Source of the DNA: Cloeon dipterum
Lineage: Eukaryota; Arthropoda; Insecta; Ephemeroptera; Baetidae
DNA length: 64,000 nt
Direction of reading: 5' to 3'
Assembly (NCBI RefSeq): GCF_949628265.1
Contig: NC_088787.1
Span: 12,204,501 to 12,268,500, forward strand
The position numbers and the translations under genes are program-made. The notes beneath the pieces are model-generated. The model did no database searches, had not been told where the DNA came from, and saw nothing but the letters and a program-made list of their open reading frames with translations. Shown one piece after another: positions 22,621 through 34,242 of this stretch; the first letter of the stretch is position 1, and each line of letters opens with the position of its first letter.

Positions 22621-25600
22621 TCATCAAAGACAGGCAAACAAATATTGAATTTCTGGTTGACACAGGCTCTGACGTGTGCGTTTTCCCACGCAAACTTGTG
22701 AAAAACCTTGACTCCCTCGCTAAAACCTTCTTGGACCTGACTGCGGCCAACGGATCTGCAATCAAAATCTACGGTGTGCTTAACATCAACCTCAACCTCG
22801 GGCTGCGACGAGAATTTTCTTGGAACTTTGTCGTTGCGGACGTAGGAAAACCAATCATCGGTGTCGACTTTCTAACTCATTACGACCTCCTGGTGGACAT
22901 CAGACGGCAGAAACTCATTGACAACCTCACCAGCTGCTCCGTTATTGGTATCAAGCCAACAGGTAACTGGCCCAGCGTGAAAACTATCACCGGCACTGGC
23001 CCCTTCTTCGACATCCTCAAAGACTTTCCTGAGTTGACCCGCCTGCCTTCCCACGACAAGATCATCAAGCACAATACCGTCCACTACATCAAAACAACCG
23101 ATGGACCACCTGTCTTCACCAAACCTAGACGAATGGATCCACAACGAGAAGCTGCTGCTCGAGAACGTTTCGCGTCTTACATCAAGTCTGGCAAGATGCG
23201 TCCCTCACGCAGTCAATGGGCTTCACCTCTCCACACTGTCAAGAAAAACGATGGGACTTGGAGGGACTGCGGAGACTACCGCATGCTCAACGCTAGGACA
23301 GAGCCCGACCGCTACTCCATCCCGAATATCCAAGATGCCACTGCCAAACTCGCTGGCTGCAACATCTTCTCTGTCCTGGACATCCCAAAGGCCTTCTACC
23401 ACATCCCTGTCCACCCACCGGACATCCCAAAGACGGCCATCACGACACCATTTGGTTTGTACGAATTTCTGTACATGCCTTTTGGACTTCAGAATGCAAG
23501 CCAAACTTTTCAACGCTTCATGCATGAAGTAACACGAGAACTTCCCTTCGTGTTTGTCTACATTGACGACATTCTTGTCTTCTCACGGAACGAGAGGGAC
23601 CATGCAGAACATCTACGCACTCTGTTTCAGCGTCTTCAGGACTATGGCCTGGTACTCAACGTCTCCAAATGCGTCTTCGGCGCGTCAGAGATTGACTTCC
23701 TGGGCTACAAGGTTTCTGCGAACGGTATCCTTCCTCTGGACAGGCACATCAAGACCATCGTCGACTTTCCTGTGCCCCAGACGGTCGACCAACTACGCCG
23801 TTTCCTTGGCCTTCTCAACTTTTATCATCGCTGGATGCCTCACATTGCCCTGGACCAGGCTCCAATCAACGCAATCATGGCACAACCAAACCTGAAGAAA
23901 AAGTCAAAAATTTACATGACTCCTGAAGCCATCAAAGCCTTCAACACCTGTAAGAAGAAGCTGGCTGAAGCCACCAAACTCGCTCATCCTCAGCCAAATT
24001 GTCCTTTAAGCATTGTTACCGACGCTTCGGACATTGGCATGGGTGGCGTTCTTCAGCAATTTGTGGATGGAGCTTGGCAACCTCTAGGTTTCTACTCGAA
24101 GAAGCTCTGCCCGGCTCAACAGAAGTACGTGACCTACGACCGTGAGCTGCTCGCCATCTACTCAACCATCCGCTACTTTCGTCATCTACTTGAAGCAAGA
24201 CCATTCACCATTTACACCGATCATAAACCACTAGCATCTGCCTTCAAGGAAGAAGGAAAGAACCGCTCTCCCCGTCAGATACGACACCTCGACTTCATCG
24301 GACAGTTTTCTACGGACATGCGCTACCTGCCCGGAAAAGAAAACATCGTGGCAGACGCTCTCTCCCGCATCGAGGTCGAGGCTCTGTCAACACTTCCAGT
24401 GGACTTCTCGGCCCTGGCGCTGGCTCAAGAGACTGACCCTGAGCTACAGAGCTTTCTTAAAGGAGGGACTACGCTTCAGCTGCGACAAATTCAAATCCCT
24501 GGAAAAGACCAATCGATCTACTGCGACATTTCTACTGGTCGTAACCGCCCATTCTTGACTTCTGATTTCAGATTTCCCGCATTTAAGGCACTTCATGGAC
24601 TTGCCCACCTGGGAATCAAAGCTTCTGTGCGGCTGGTATCGCAACGTTTCGTCTGGCCTGGCCTCCGGAAGAACGTCATTGCCTGGACTCGGGCCTGCCA
24701 AGACTGTCAACTCTCTAAGGTCTCTCGGCACGTAACGACTCCGTGGCAGACTCACCCCCTCCCTGAAGCTCGATTCGCTGTTCTCAACCTGGACCTGATT
24801 GGCCCACTCCCACCAGCTAACGGATACAAATACTGCCTCACCATCGTGGACCGCTTCACTCGTTGGTGTGAGGCCATACCTTTAGAAGATGCAACCGCTG
24901 ACCACATTTGTCGTTCTTTCCTGTTCAACTTTATCGCCCGCTTTGGCTGCCCTGTCAAGATCATCACCGATCAAGGACGACAGTTCGAGAGTCACCTGTT
25001 CCGTCAGTTCGCCCAACGCTTTGGCATCACCCTGGCACGCGCAACTGCCTATCATCCTCAGAGCAACGGCCTGGTGGAACGTATGCATCGCACCTTGAAA
25101 GCTGCCTTGATGTGCCACAAAGATGACACTTGGTACGATAGCTTGCCACTCGTCCTTCTTGGTCTCCGCTGCCTCTACAAGGAAGACATTAAAGCGACCC
25201 CTGCAGAACTCGTCTACGGTGAACCACTGCGTCTGCCTGGCGAATTCCTTGCAAAAACCGATTTCGATGACATCAGCGCCTCTGAGCTGCTGCGTCAGCT
25301 TCGGCAAAACTTCTCCACACTCCGCCCCGTTCCTGCTGCTCACCACGCTACAGCCAAAGTCTTCATCTTCAAAGACTTGGACACAGCACCCATGGTCTAC
25401 CTTAGAACGGACGCAGTTCGGACATCGCTCCAGCCTCCGTACACTGGCCCGTACGAGGTGCTGGCGAGAACCGAAAAAACTTTTACTCTTCGGATCAAAG
25501 AGAAGGAAGTCGTGGTCTCCAAAGATCGCCTCAAACCCGCATACAGCCTGCCTGACGACACACCAACCGTCTACACTCAGAGACCATCTCGGCAGACTCA

Positions 25601-25703
25601 GCCACGGGCACCTCCACCGCTACCTCCACCGCCACCTCCACGTCCTGAGGTTGTAACCAGATCAGGTCGGCGTGTACGATTTTTGGACCGTTATCAAGCG
25701 TGA
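22563..25703 (+). CDS. pol: Pol polyprotein (PR-RT-RNaseH-IN) of the Gypsy element
   Basis: About 1,045 residues, reached from gag by -1 frameshifting; there is no ATG at the overlap. Numbering from the GTG at 22575: aspartic protease DTGS at 29-32; reverse transcriptase with YIDD at 329-332; RNase H starting near TDAS at 482; integrase zinc domain (H-x-H then CQDCQ) at about 673-713; catalytic triad D740, D799 and E835, that is D-x58-D-x35-E, with HPQSNGLVE around the Glu. The C-terminus is Pro-rich and ends in a basic VTRSGRRVRF segment. No stop or frameshift interrupts it. It would copy the RNA to DNA and integrate it. Confidence 0.95.
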   Translation, partial: LKQQVLEAATTCSSPSGRLFIKDRQTNIEFLVDTGSDVCVFPRKLVKNLDSLAKTFLDLTAANGSAIKIYGVLNINLNLGLRREFSWNFVVADVGKPIIGVDFLTHYDLLVDIRRQKLIDNLTSCSVIGIKPTGNWPSVKTITGTGPFFDILKDFPELTRLPSHDKIIKHNTVHYIKTTDGPPVFTKPRRMDPQREAAARERFASYIKSGKMRPSRSQWASPLHTVKKNDGTWRDCGDYRMLNARTEPDRYSIPNIQDATAKLAGCNIFSVLDIPKAFYHIPVHPPDIPKTAITTPFGLYEFLYMPFGLQNASQTFQRFMHEVTRELPFVFVYIDDILVFSRNERDHAEHLRTLFQRLQDYGLVLNVSKCVFGASEIDFLGYKVSANGILPLDRHIKTIVDFPVPQTVDQLRRFLGLLNFYHRWMPHIALDQAPINAIMAQPNLKKKSKIYMTPEAIKAFNTCKKKLAEATKLAHPQPNCPLSIVTDASDIGMGGVLQQFVDGAWQPLGFYSKKLCPAQQKYVTYDRELLAIYSTIRYFRHLLEARPFTIYTDHKPLASAFKEEGKNRSPRQIRHLDFIGQFSTDMRYLPGKENIVADALSRIEVEALSTLPVDFSALALAQETDPELQSFLKGGTTLQLRQIQIPGKDQSIYCDISTGRNRPFLTSDFRFPAFKALHGLAHLGIKASVRLVSQRFVWPGLRKNVIAWTRACQDCQLSKVSRHVTTPWQTHPLPEARFAVLNLDLIGPLPPANGYKYCLTIVDRFTRWCEAIPLEDATADHICRSFLFNFIARFGCPVKIITDQGRQFESHLFRQFAQRFGITLARATAYHPQSNGLVERMHRTLKAALMCHKDDTWYDSLPLVLLGLRCLYKEDIKATPAELVYGEPLRLPGEFLAKTDFDDISASELLRQLRQNFSTLRPVPAAHHATAKVFIFKDLDTAPMVYLRTDAVRTSLQPPYTGPYEVLARTEKTFTLRIKEKEVVVSKDRLKPAYSLPDDTPTVYTQRPSRQTQPRAPPPLPPPPPPRPEVVTRSGRRVRFLDRYQA

Positions 25704-25714
25704 CATCCTGTCTT

Positions 25715-25724
25715 AAAGGAGGGA
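25715..25724 (+). promoter_or_regulatory. Polypurine tract
   Basis: AAAGGAGGGA lies four bases before the 3' LTR, the expected position of the plus-strand primer in LTR retrotransposons. Confidence 0.65.
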
Positions 25725-25728
25725 CTCC

Positions 25729-26123
25729 TGTGGTGGCTCTGACTCTCTCCCCCACTTTGTGCTAGTGCGCCCTGTGCTCTTGTGACTTCTCACCCCCACT
25801 TAAGATGGTGCTGAAAACCTCCAGAAGTTTCCCCCATCTCAAAATGTACTTTAATTAACAACATTAATTAGCTGACTAATTGTGTCCTCAATTCATCGAT
25901 ATTACAATTTACAATAAACTCTGACAATAAAGGCAAACCCAATTTCACCCATATTAGTAATGCACAGCAATAAATATGATTCAAATAAAACTCCACTTCG
26001 CGACGCACTTTATGGCCAGCCGTTTTGGCCAGTCTCTGTTCACTCAGTCTAATAAAGCAAGTAAGAAGTAAAGTTAAAAATCAGTAGTTGAGTGTTTTAC
26101 TTCATACGACTACCGCTCCTACA
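25729..26123 (+). repeat. 3' LTR of the Gypsy element
   Basis: 395 bp, same ends as the 5' LTR, one substitution seen by eye. Followed by the AATT target duplicate. Confidence 0.95.
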
Positions 26124-26127
26124 AATT

Positions 26128-27889
26128 TTTAAAGAATTATAAAAAATAAATACTTGGAAAAGAATTTCAGTTTAAATAAATAAAGAATCCTAATACCCCT
26201 CCTCGGCCCAAGCAAATTATTTCTTTAAGTTAAAAAAAAAATATTAAATACATTTTTCACGAAGGCTTCATTATCATGTGCAGAAACAGACCGTTCCATT
26301 TAGGAGGCTTGCATAACTCGTATTTTCCCATTGAGTTCTGCGTTTCCTGAAATCATTCCTAATGAAAAATTGGGATAATAATTTATCTTGATGGTTCATT
26401 TTGCATTACCTTTTTTAGTGCGTGCGACGAATTTAAAATTGATTTTTGACATGAATAAGTATAATCATCGTAGATAAGTATAAAATATCGGTACCAAAGA
26501 TTCTATTTTCTGTAAGTGAAACTTTCCCCAATCGCCAATTCTATATATTCGAAACTACTCATCATGTTCAGGAGAGCCCTTGAGGTATAGATTAAAATAG
26601 ATATATCCCCTCCAAGACTTAACCATCAAACGTGTTTCAACCAAGAATTTGATACCTCTACATATATATACTCTTCGGTTTGACGACACAAAAAGGCTTA
26701 CGCACTGAAATGCAAGCCGGTGTCACTGCTGCTTCGCTATTTTTTTGCACTATTAGCCCCGCACACGCTTGGCGTTACGAGCAGAGGTGTGTGTTGCGGC
26801 AGCTAAATTGCAATGCCGCTCTTTGTCGGGGTTTATTGCCCCGAGGGAGATTTTTATGGGCAGCACTCAACCCCTTGGCACGCTCGGAACTTTGTCGTCT
26901 TTTCCGCCCGCCGTAAATACAGATAAGGGCTGAGCTCCATCGGATTCACTTTACCCCGACGCTTTGCGGCGATGAATATTGGATGCACGTCGCCGCAGCG
27001 TAAAAAAGCAGCTTTGCTTTCATTTAGCCCGCAGGCCGACCTAGTTCAACCTGCGGGCTGCTCAAATTCATCCGTACTTGGAAACTGCTGGACTTTGACG
27101 AGCGTCTGCGATCAGCAATTAGGTATAGCTCTATGGAATTATGTTCTCAATAAATTAGGTCACGAGAGTCGGATCCCTTCAGCTTCAAAGCTATTATCCT
27201 GTTCAAGTGGCCGGGTATTGTCTACCTAACAGCTCAGAGACAATAAAACAGGTGAAACAGAGAGTGAAAAAATGGCTTCTCTCGTAGGTGATTAATTATT
27301 TTTCGTGTTACGATTTACCTTTTTTGTGGACACAAGAGACTATGTTTGTTGTTAAATTAGCCGATAATTCGTCTGAAATGGCTGAACTGGTAATGTATAA
27401 TGTTTGTAAATGAATATTTAAAAAAAATAAAACTGGATAATTATAACATTCACAAGGAGCCGCACAACTTTGAATTGATTCGGTTAAGAGGAATTGAAAG
27501 CAGATTCACTTTGACAAATTTGGTTTTGATTGTTGCTTTATAATTCACGACTTTTCGTTATTGGTATATAGGTAAAATCAATGCAGCTGAAAAGCGCTGG
27601 AAAAGCACAAGCAATTAATAAATTCAATCACATTGCACGAAGGAACAGGCAGTGCATATTCTTTTTATTTCCTTCTTACAATGAGATACAGTCTTTGCAG
27701 GGTTGAAAAGTGCTTGCGAAATCTCGGGCGTAAGGTTTTTAATAAATTATCTCTCTTTGTAAAAATGCAGCAGTTTTAACACAATTTTTGTTTTCATTTG
27801 TGAATTAAATTTGAGCCAAAGCAGCAGAAAGTTGTCTTGTGGTACAGCTATTTTGATAAAATTTTTTCTGTGCTATGACTTTACCCCAC
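26128..27889. other. Non-coding stretch
   Basis: AT-rich, with one GC-richer island at about 26.68-27.2 kb. Frames in the island overlap on both strands and show no domains. No gene supported. Confidence 0.4.
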
Positions 27890-28710
27890 TGACGGTTGAG
27901 AGAGAAATTCCAGAATTTCCCATTTACGCGGGTTTTTCAGGACTTAAGGACTTTGCTTTCATCAGGTTGAATGAAGAACAAAAAATTTAGACATCCTTGA
28001 ACTCGTCTCGTCAATGCAATCAACTTTTTTCTTGACCTCAATGCGTTAGGTAAATTTTCAATCATTAAATCCGGTTTTTCAATTCGTAAATTAAATTTTA
28101 AAATCATGCATGGTCGCATTTTTTTTAATTTTGACACTTCTATTATGTATAGCGCAAAATATTACAAACCAATTCGGAGTGGTGTGTGTTGTCTAATTTT
28201 TTTAAATATAAAAATAGAAACGACTAAAAGGGTGCTTTTTCCCAATTTTCAAATAATTTCTCACGCCCAAATCTCAGCCTCTAATCGTCGGATTTTCAAA
28301 AATCACATACCGCTGATTTAGACAGCCAAAGCAAACTACGGGTGCCAAACCCTTCAACCCATTTTTTTGCACTCTAAAAACTTGTTTTTTTTTTACACAT
28401 TTTCATTGTTTCTTCCTCACTGTGCTACGGAGTTGAGTGTCAATCACCCTGAAACTACTGAAGTTCATCATGGGACGTGGAAACAAGTCAAACAATTTGC
28501 AGTATTTGAAAAATTGACCCGCAAAACCCATTTGACACAGTTTATTTATTTATTACAACGACCTCAGAAAGAACATACTGTTCACCAAATCTCGGCTTCT
28601 AAGCGTCAGATTAACAAAAAGCGGTACACCTTTCTTCTCATCATGATCTCCTCTAGGTAGCCTAATAGTGCCTACCCCTTAAACTTCAACCCTTGTTCCA
28701 CCCCAATGGT
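27890..28710 (-). repeat. Dimeric repeat family 2, long copy (inverted)
   Basis: Reverse-complement counterpart of 33.19-34.01 kb. Shared blocks include CCACGTCCCATGATGAACT and TTTTTAGAGTGCAAAA (reading the minus strand), a TCTGA-C-TTAGAA type motif, and CGAGACGAGTT near the far end. Like its partner it consists of two related units of about 0.36 and 0.45 kb. Non-coding. Confidence 0.6.
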
Positions 28711-29869
28711 CGGAAAATGGTTTTAGTATGTGTATGTAAGTCTCGATTCTCGTCTCAATGTGGAAGACCGCTGAGGTGCGCAATGATGGTCAAAAGTGCA
28801 TTTTTGGCAGGTTGGAAGCAATTGAATGAAATATTTTGACATGCAAAGTATGGTGACCCGGAATTTGCGCTGTGCGGCAATCGGCAATAATTGTGGCATG
28901 TTTGATTGCTGCCGCATAACTCAAGCGTCCAAACAACGAATAATGGGCTACCGATTTCATCACTTTCATGCAAAATTCTGTTTGAAATCTGCCCCACTCG
29001 CGACATTCCAGGCTGGTGCACATATTACACTGGCATGATTGGATTTTTAGATGCCGCGAAAAACCGCACGCAGATCAAAATCATTCACGCGCATACCACA
29101 AAGTCTGGAGCTGCGGAAGTTTCAACCCTGGCCGTGGTGCTGACGCTGACTGCTTACCATTGTTGATTACGTAGTGCTTTTTAGCCAGTCTCGCTGCTAG
29201 CTTGATGAATCTATTTTTAGCTCGGCTTCAACGCTCACACACATTTTCGGTCAGGGTAGGCCGCTTTGATAAACCCGTTAAGCCGTTCTTGCCCGCTTCT
29301 CCGCTGCGAAACAGGATTATTTGGCGCGCGCGAGCACGCCTAAAAGGCTGATCTTGCTCCAGCAGCCACAATCCCATCAAAATAAGGAGGATCAGTGCTG
29401 GCAAATTGAATAACGTACGCAGCAACGGATCTCCTACTCGCTCTTGCCTTCCTTTGCATTGACCAAACCGACTTGTGGCTGGCTGTCATGACAGCCGGCA
29501 GACGCCAGAGAAGAATAGTGCCATTTTTTATTTGCCGAAAAATGCAATTTCCTTGTGCGCGAAGGGAAATGGTGTTGCTACGGTTTCTCCCAGTGAGGCA
29601 AATTTGAAATGGATATATAGAATTCAACTCCCTTTAGCATGGTGTATCTTGCTGACTGAATACTGTATTTCAAAATTTATAGACATATTTTTTAATGGAA
29701 TATGAATTTTAGACGGTATTTTATTCGGAAATTATTCGGCTAGGTTTTATGGGACGGTTTTGGAAAACTTTGAGACCTAAGTATCTCGTCTCCCCGGTGG
29801 TGCAATTTCAAAATAAAGTTTGCTTTGGATTCCTCTCGCTGAGCCTGATCAAACGAAGACCAGAACACT
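28711..29869. other. Non-coding stretch
   Basis: GC-richer island (about 28.8-29.6 kb). Several overlapping frames on both strands, none with domains or splice context. No gene supported. Confidence 0.4.
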
Positions 29870-30140
29870 GCTGTTTATTATAGTTATAATTAAAATTTTG
29901 GTAATGACATGATTTTTTTTAATTTTGTGTGCTAAAAAGTTGTTCCATGACATGTGCAAAAATTTAAGTTGTTTTTTATTTTAAATTTATTTTATAAATT
30001 AATCAACAAAAAAAGTTTTCGATTGTTTCAATTTTACAAATCTCGGGTTCTAACCATGAGAATTGAAAAAAAACTACCCACCGATAGACTTTTCTTGACT
30101 TTCCCTGACTAACTTAAGAGTTTAGGGGGCTGCTTTTGCC
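29870..30140 (-). repeat. Repeat family 2, partial copy
   Basis: AAATCTCGGGTTCTAACCAT followed by GAGAATTGAAAAAAAACTAC and CCACCG is the reverse complement of the family segment at about 47.18-47.23 kb (CGGTGGGTAC, TTTCCAATTCTGATAG, TTAGAACTCGAGATTTGG). Confidence 0.55.
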
Positions 30141-30956
30141 CCTGAAAAATGTTCTTCTATTATTGTGTTAAAAAATCAAAAAGATTTTATAACACTTTTA
30201 TTAAGTTGACAGGGACAGATGAGTTTACATTAAAGATTTAATCAATTCCAGCATTCATTTGGAAAGTCAGAAACCATTCAAATTGAGTTGGAAAGCAAAC
30301 ACTGGCATTGAGATGCTTTCGCAATCAATCAACCAAAATTGTGCAATGTTTGTTTATTTTAAAAAATGAGCTAATAAAAATTCCTAAAAAAAAACACGAC
30401 ATTATTTGGTAATTTTGAGACAACAATGAGGTTTGCTCTTTCAGCAAATTTTATTCAGAAATTAATTATTTTACCGCCTACACCTCAGCGACAGTGAGTT
30501 AATTATTTGAGAAGAGGCGGCTGCAGCAAAAATTTCGGCGCAATTGTAATAAATCACCAGACGGAGTGGCGACGAGATGGGAAGGTGTATTATGCGGCGA
30601 GGATTGCTTTTATTCCAAACAAAGCAACGAGAAGGCCCTGATAAAAGCGACGCACGAGAGTAAACGCGAAAAGTTATGAGAGAACACATGCGGAGGGTGC
30701 ACGCAGTGGAACAACAAACAAACCGACGGCGTGCAAACACCGCGCAAATAAGTGATGAATAGATAATTCACCACCGGGCGGCCGCACGTTGCAAATATAT
30801 GCATAATAAATAATTGTGGCGCCCCACACAGCTCTTGTTCGCAACAAAAGCCGCAATTAACGCTCTACTGCCTTTCTCCAGCGAGCTCTCTAATTTTGAA
30901 AAATTATACCACCCCTCCCATGAATGTGCACAAATTTGTGATTTTGTTCAAACTGC

Positions 30957-31432
30957 AAACGTGGATTGATACAGGGTGAAAATTAAAAATTATTATAGAA
31001 TTGTTGGATGCAGTAAGCAGTTGGTCGATACAAACAATTTATCCTAAAATTTGCAGCAGGATTGAAGGAGCTTCACTTTTTTACCGTTGTACATAAACAA
31101 ATAAATATAACTTAACTTAATTTAATTTTTTTAAATTGACTCTGTCCAATTTTTTCACATTTTCTCCAAATTTTACAGCGCTTGACCACATTTTCTTGGC
31201 AGATTTCGATTCCTCTCGTCGAGATCTGTCCAACAGCAAGTGAAACCCATAGGGAAACTATCTTTGTTGTGAAATTAAATAGGATTTCAAATAAGGAAAC
31301 TTTGCAACCACTTTCTCAAAAATTTACAGTGCTTGCTAGCTCAATTTTGACTTCAACTCAATCATAAAAGGAATGAGTTCGTGCATTGGCAACTAGGAAT
31401 TTCCAGAATTTTACAGTAGCAATCCTCTTTAA
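30957..31432 (-). mobile_element. MITE family 1, copy e
   Basis: One of the longest copies. It starts CGTGGATTGATACAGGGTG and ends CAGTAGCAATCCTCTTTAA, whose reverse complement TTAAAGAGGATTGCTACTG mirrors the start. The core GGCAGATTTCGATTCCTCTC and GTCGAGATCTGTCCAACAG is present. Confidence 0.8.
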
Positions 31433-31999
31433 TACTAAGGATGCGAATTCCACTGACAGCTTGTACTGGTGAGATTGATGTCAAGCTTTGATAATTACGA
31501 GTGATGATGTAGCAGCAGCAACATGTACGTGCACGTGTATTGACTCGATTAATTAGCCGCAGCAACCTCGGTTCTGCGAGTTATCATCTTCTGATTGCAG
31601 GATCATGCTGCGATATGAGACATGCGATCGTTAATCAGCGCTGTCGACGCGCAATTTGCACGTTCGTGCTGTAATTTGCCTTTGAGAATCGAGTTCATAC
31701 ACAGCAATCAATTGCTGACAGCCGTCAAGCAGATCAGCGAGTTTGTTTATTATCAAACGATATTTAAAGCCTGATTGGATCTTCTATATGCGGTGCAGTG
31801 CATTGATTTATTTTTATTTCACAACTGGTAATTAACTTGCTTCAGAGTGATTTATTTGAAATATTTATGGTTTTTTTTAATAACAATTTGACTTAAATCT
31901 CCCCCTAGAAAGTCGAAGCAGTATAGGGGTACCCTTTAAACCTTAGAGTGAAAGTTCTTAGACCTATCCAAGGTAGGTTTTAATCAAAAAATTTCCGCT
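31433..31999. other. Non-coding stretch with a repeat family 2 scrap
   Basis: No gene seen. At about 31895-31945 CCCCTAGAAAGTCGAAGCAG matches, in reverse, the family 2 segment CTGCTTCGACTATCTAGGGG at 33.56 kb. Confidence 0.45.
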
Positions 32000-33130
32000 G
32001 TGCAATTAAATAATTCTTTTATTTAACTAATGGCATGTCACTACAAAATAGATCAGGCAAATCATCACTACAATGGAGGCATCCATTCGTAAATATAGTC
32101 ATACAAATAATACACACAAGAGAGTAACAAAATATAATACAAGCATATTTTTTTGCTTTTTTATCCCTGTCCGAGGACCGGGAAGGGCGCGCCTGTAGTG
32201 AAACCCGCGTCCCAGTAACACCGTGAACGGATAACCTGGGCGCACCAGGCCGCACAGGGACCCAGCCCACTCAAGGGCCACTTGCCTCCGCACCGAGGAC
32301 TGCTGCTTGAAACGCTAGACATTCGTCTCGTGATGCCAATAACGCATGCTGGAAAGGTGCAAACCAGCAAGTAGCGAGTCGGCCTAGAGCTATAATATAG
32401 TCGGCAGGGAGGCTCTCCAGGCGGTCACGCATCCAGCTACCGGCTATATAACGTATTTTGCTCTCTGCACTTATAAATTTTTAACATATCATAAATAGTC
32501 TTAAGTATCATAAAACTGTTTACTGTAGACAAAGTTATGCAAAGCATTCGAAAACTCATTGAATCGGGGCTCTAGACGGAGCGATGTTGGTAAAAGGCAT
32601 TATAAAGAGTAGCAGCTGTGGTCAAGGGGGTTTGCTTAGAACGACGACTCGTTTTAGGCGGCACGCAAAATACTATAACTCAGGTTTAGTCCGTGGTCCG
32701 TGTGTTATGTTCATGCACGTCCCTGGTTTTCGCGAAGTAATGGTGATATTTCTTCACAAATTTACACGCGGCGAACAAATCAATCGAGAACACCGGAAGC
32801 AGGCCAAACTTATCGAAAAATGGCTTTGCCGAACAAAGTGGGCCAATAATACCGTTCGGCCGCCAGAGCCCTGACCAGCTGCTTCTGCGCCACAAATACT
32901 GTTTACAATGCATTTTTGTCGCCGGCCCAAGTGACAATACCAAAAGACACAATCGAATAGACACAAGCATAATATACATTGAGCAAATTTGTATCAACGG
33001 TGCCCTTCAAGCTATTCACCATTGTGACAGCTGTGTGTAAGCGGCCAACAATGTACTCCGCATGCATGCACTTACAATTTTCCTGCACATACAGACCCAG
33101 GAATTTTGTCTGTTCATTATATAAAGAATT
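32000..33130 (-). pseudogene. Decayed LINE, 3' part (second family)
   Basis: On the minus strand from about 33130, the translation reads through the end of a reverse transcriptase (TKFLGLYVQENC, then VYYACVYSIVSFGIVTWAG, an S-hydrophobic-G-x2-W-G like motif of Jockey/CR1-type LINEs). After a stop near 32903 it continues in other frames with VFVAQKQLVRAL, LFGKAIF, KFGLLPVFSIDLF and HNTRTTD. Several frameshifts and stops break it. The GC-rich 32.16-32.43 kb segment downstream is probably its 3'UTR. Inactive. It is a different family from the 8.9 kb LINE. Confidence 0.65.
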
Positions 33131-33189
33131 GGCGACAACTCAATTTAGCATGAATTTACCTATTAAAACTGCATTTTTTCACTCTGGAT

Positions 33190-34010
33190 GGGGTTGAAAA
33201 AGGGTTGATGCCCTGAGAATATTTTCTCTATCTAGGGGAGGTTATGACGAGTCGAACGGCGTGCAGTTGTTGCAAATCTGCGGTGCTTAAAAGTTGAGAT
33301 TTGGTGAAAATGTGTTTTCTTTCGGAGATAACAGACTAAAAACAGTGTAACAACTAAATCACGGGTTCTAAGAGTCGCATTTACAAAAATTGCATGCCAT
33401 TCGACATTTCTTCACGTCCCATGATAAACTGAGGTAGTTTCAGGGAGATATAAATATTGAATTCCGACATGTGTGAGGTGCAAACAAGAAAAAAGTGCAA
33501 AATATTCCGATTTTTAGAGTGCAAAAAGGAGGTTGAGCATTTAGTAACCTTATAGACTGCTTCGACTATCTAGGGGAGGTTCAGGCTAGTCCAGCGGTGT
33601 TCAGTCTTGGAAAATCTGACAGTTAGAAAGTGAGATTTTGGCGTGTAAACATTTTTTGATAAACCGAAAAAGCATCATTGATGTATTTTTTAAAAAAAAA
33701 AAAACCTTAGACAAAGTACTATTTTAGTTTTTGATTGATCTAATCTAATATTTAGCGTTATGCAAAATGGCGGCAGTATGAAAATTATAAAATCAATTAA
33801 ATCGTTTGAAATTTAGATTTTATTTCAAATATTCAATTTTGACTTTGACCAACAACTTTGAGGTCAACAGGAAAGTTTTTCATTTGACGAGACGAGTTAG
33901 ACGGTTTTCTACGACTAGTTTGAACCGATTTGGATAAAACTAAGTTTAGAAAAACCCCTAAATGTGGGAAAGTCAGGGTTTCTCAATGGCGTTTTTTTTA
34001 ATTTCTGTAG
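33190..34010 (+). repeat. Dimeric repeat family 2, long copy
   Basis: Two related units in tandem, 33190-33535 and 33536-34010, each with CTATCTAGGGGAGGTT followed by a degenerate GACGAGTC/GGCTAGTC and a TCTG-C-GTTAGAAA/GCTTAAAA plus GAGATTT motif. An inverted copy of the same two-unit arrangement lies at 27.89-28.71 kb. No coding capacity; function and classification unknown. Confidence 0.6.
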
Positions 34011-34242
34011 AAAAAATATCATACCTCTGACAGACCTATGCACCTTTTCTTGGACGTTAAGCTCAGCTTTATATTTTCTTAGTGTCGGAAAAATCGCAAT
34101 AGCGTAAAAAATCTACAATATATATAATTTATCAAATTGTTCGAGAGGTAATTTAATTGGAATGTCGTTAAAGGAATGTCTCTAAAAGAAGACACACTAT
34201 ATTTAAAACAACATAAGCCACGATTGCGAATTTAATTCCTAC

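Larger units (their letters stand above)
20923..26123 (+). mobile_element. Gypsy-type LTR retrotransposon, complete and young
   Basis: A 5.2 kb element with 395-bp LTRs (20923-21317 and 25729-26123) starting TG and ending CA, flanked by a 4-bp duplication AATT (20919-20922 and 26124-26127). Internal order is primer-binding site, repetitive leader, gag, pol (protease, reverse transcriptase, RNase H, integrase) and polypurine tract. By eye the LTRs differ at one position (AAGAAATAAAG versus AAGAAGTAAAG), and both reading frames are uninterrupted, so the insertion is recent and may still be active. There is no env-like frame. Base composition (about 50% GC) differs sharply from the AT-rich surroundings. 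Confidence 0.95.

Noticed and set aside
23101..25656. Several 60-177-codon frames overlapping the Gypsy pol
   Set aside because: Alternate-frame shadows of a GC-rich coding region; pol itself has all catalytic motifs.
32160..32430. GC-rich block suspected to be rRNA or a structured RNA
   Set aside because: It directly follows, on the minus strand, the C-terminal end of a decayed LINE reverse transcriptase, so a LINE 3'UTR is the simpler reading.
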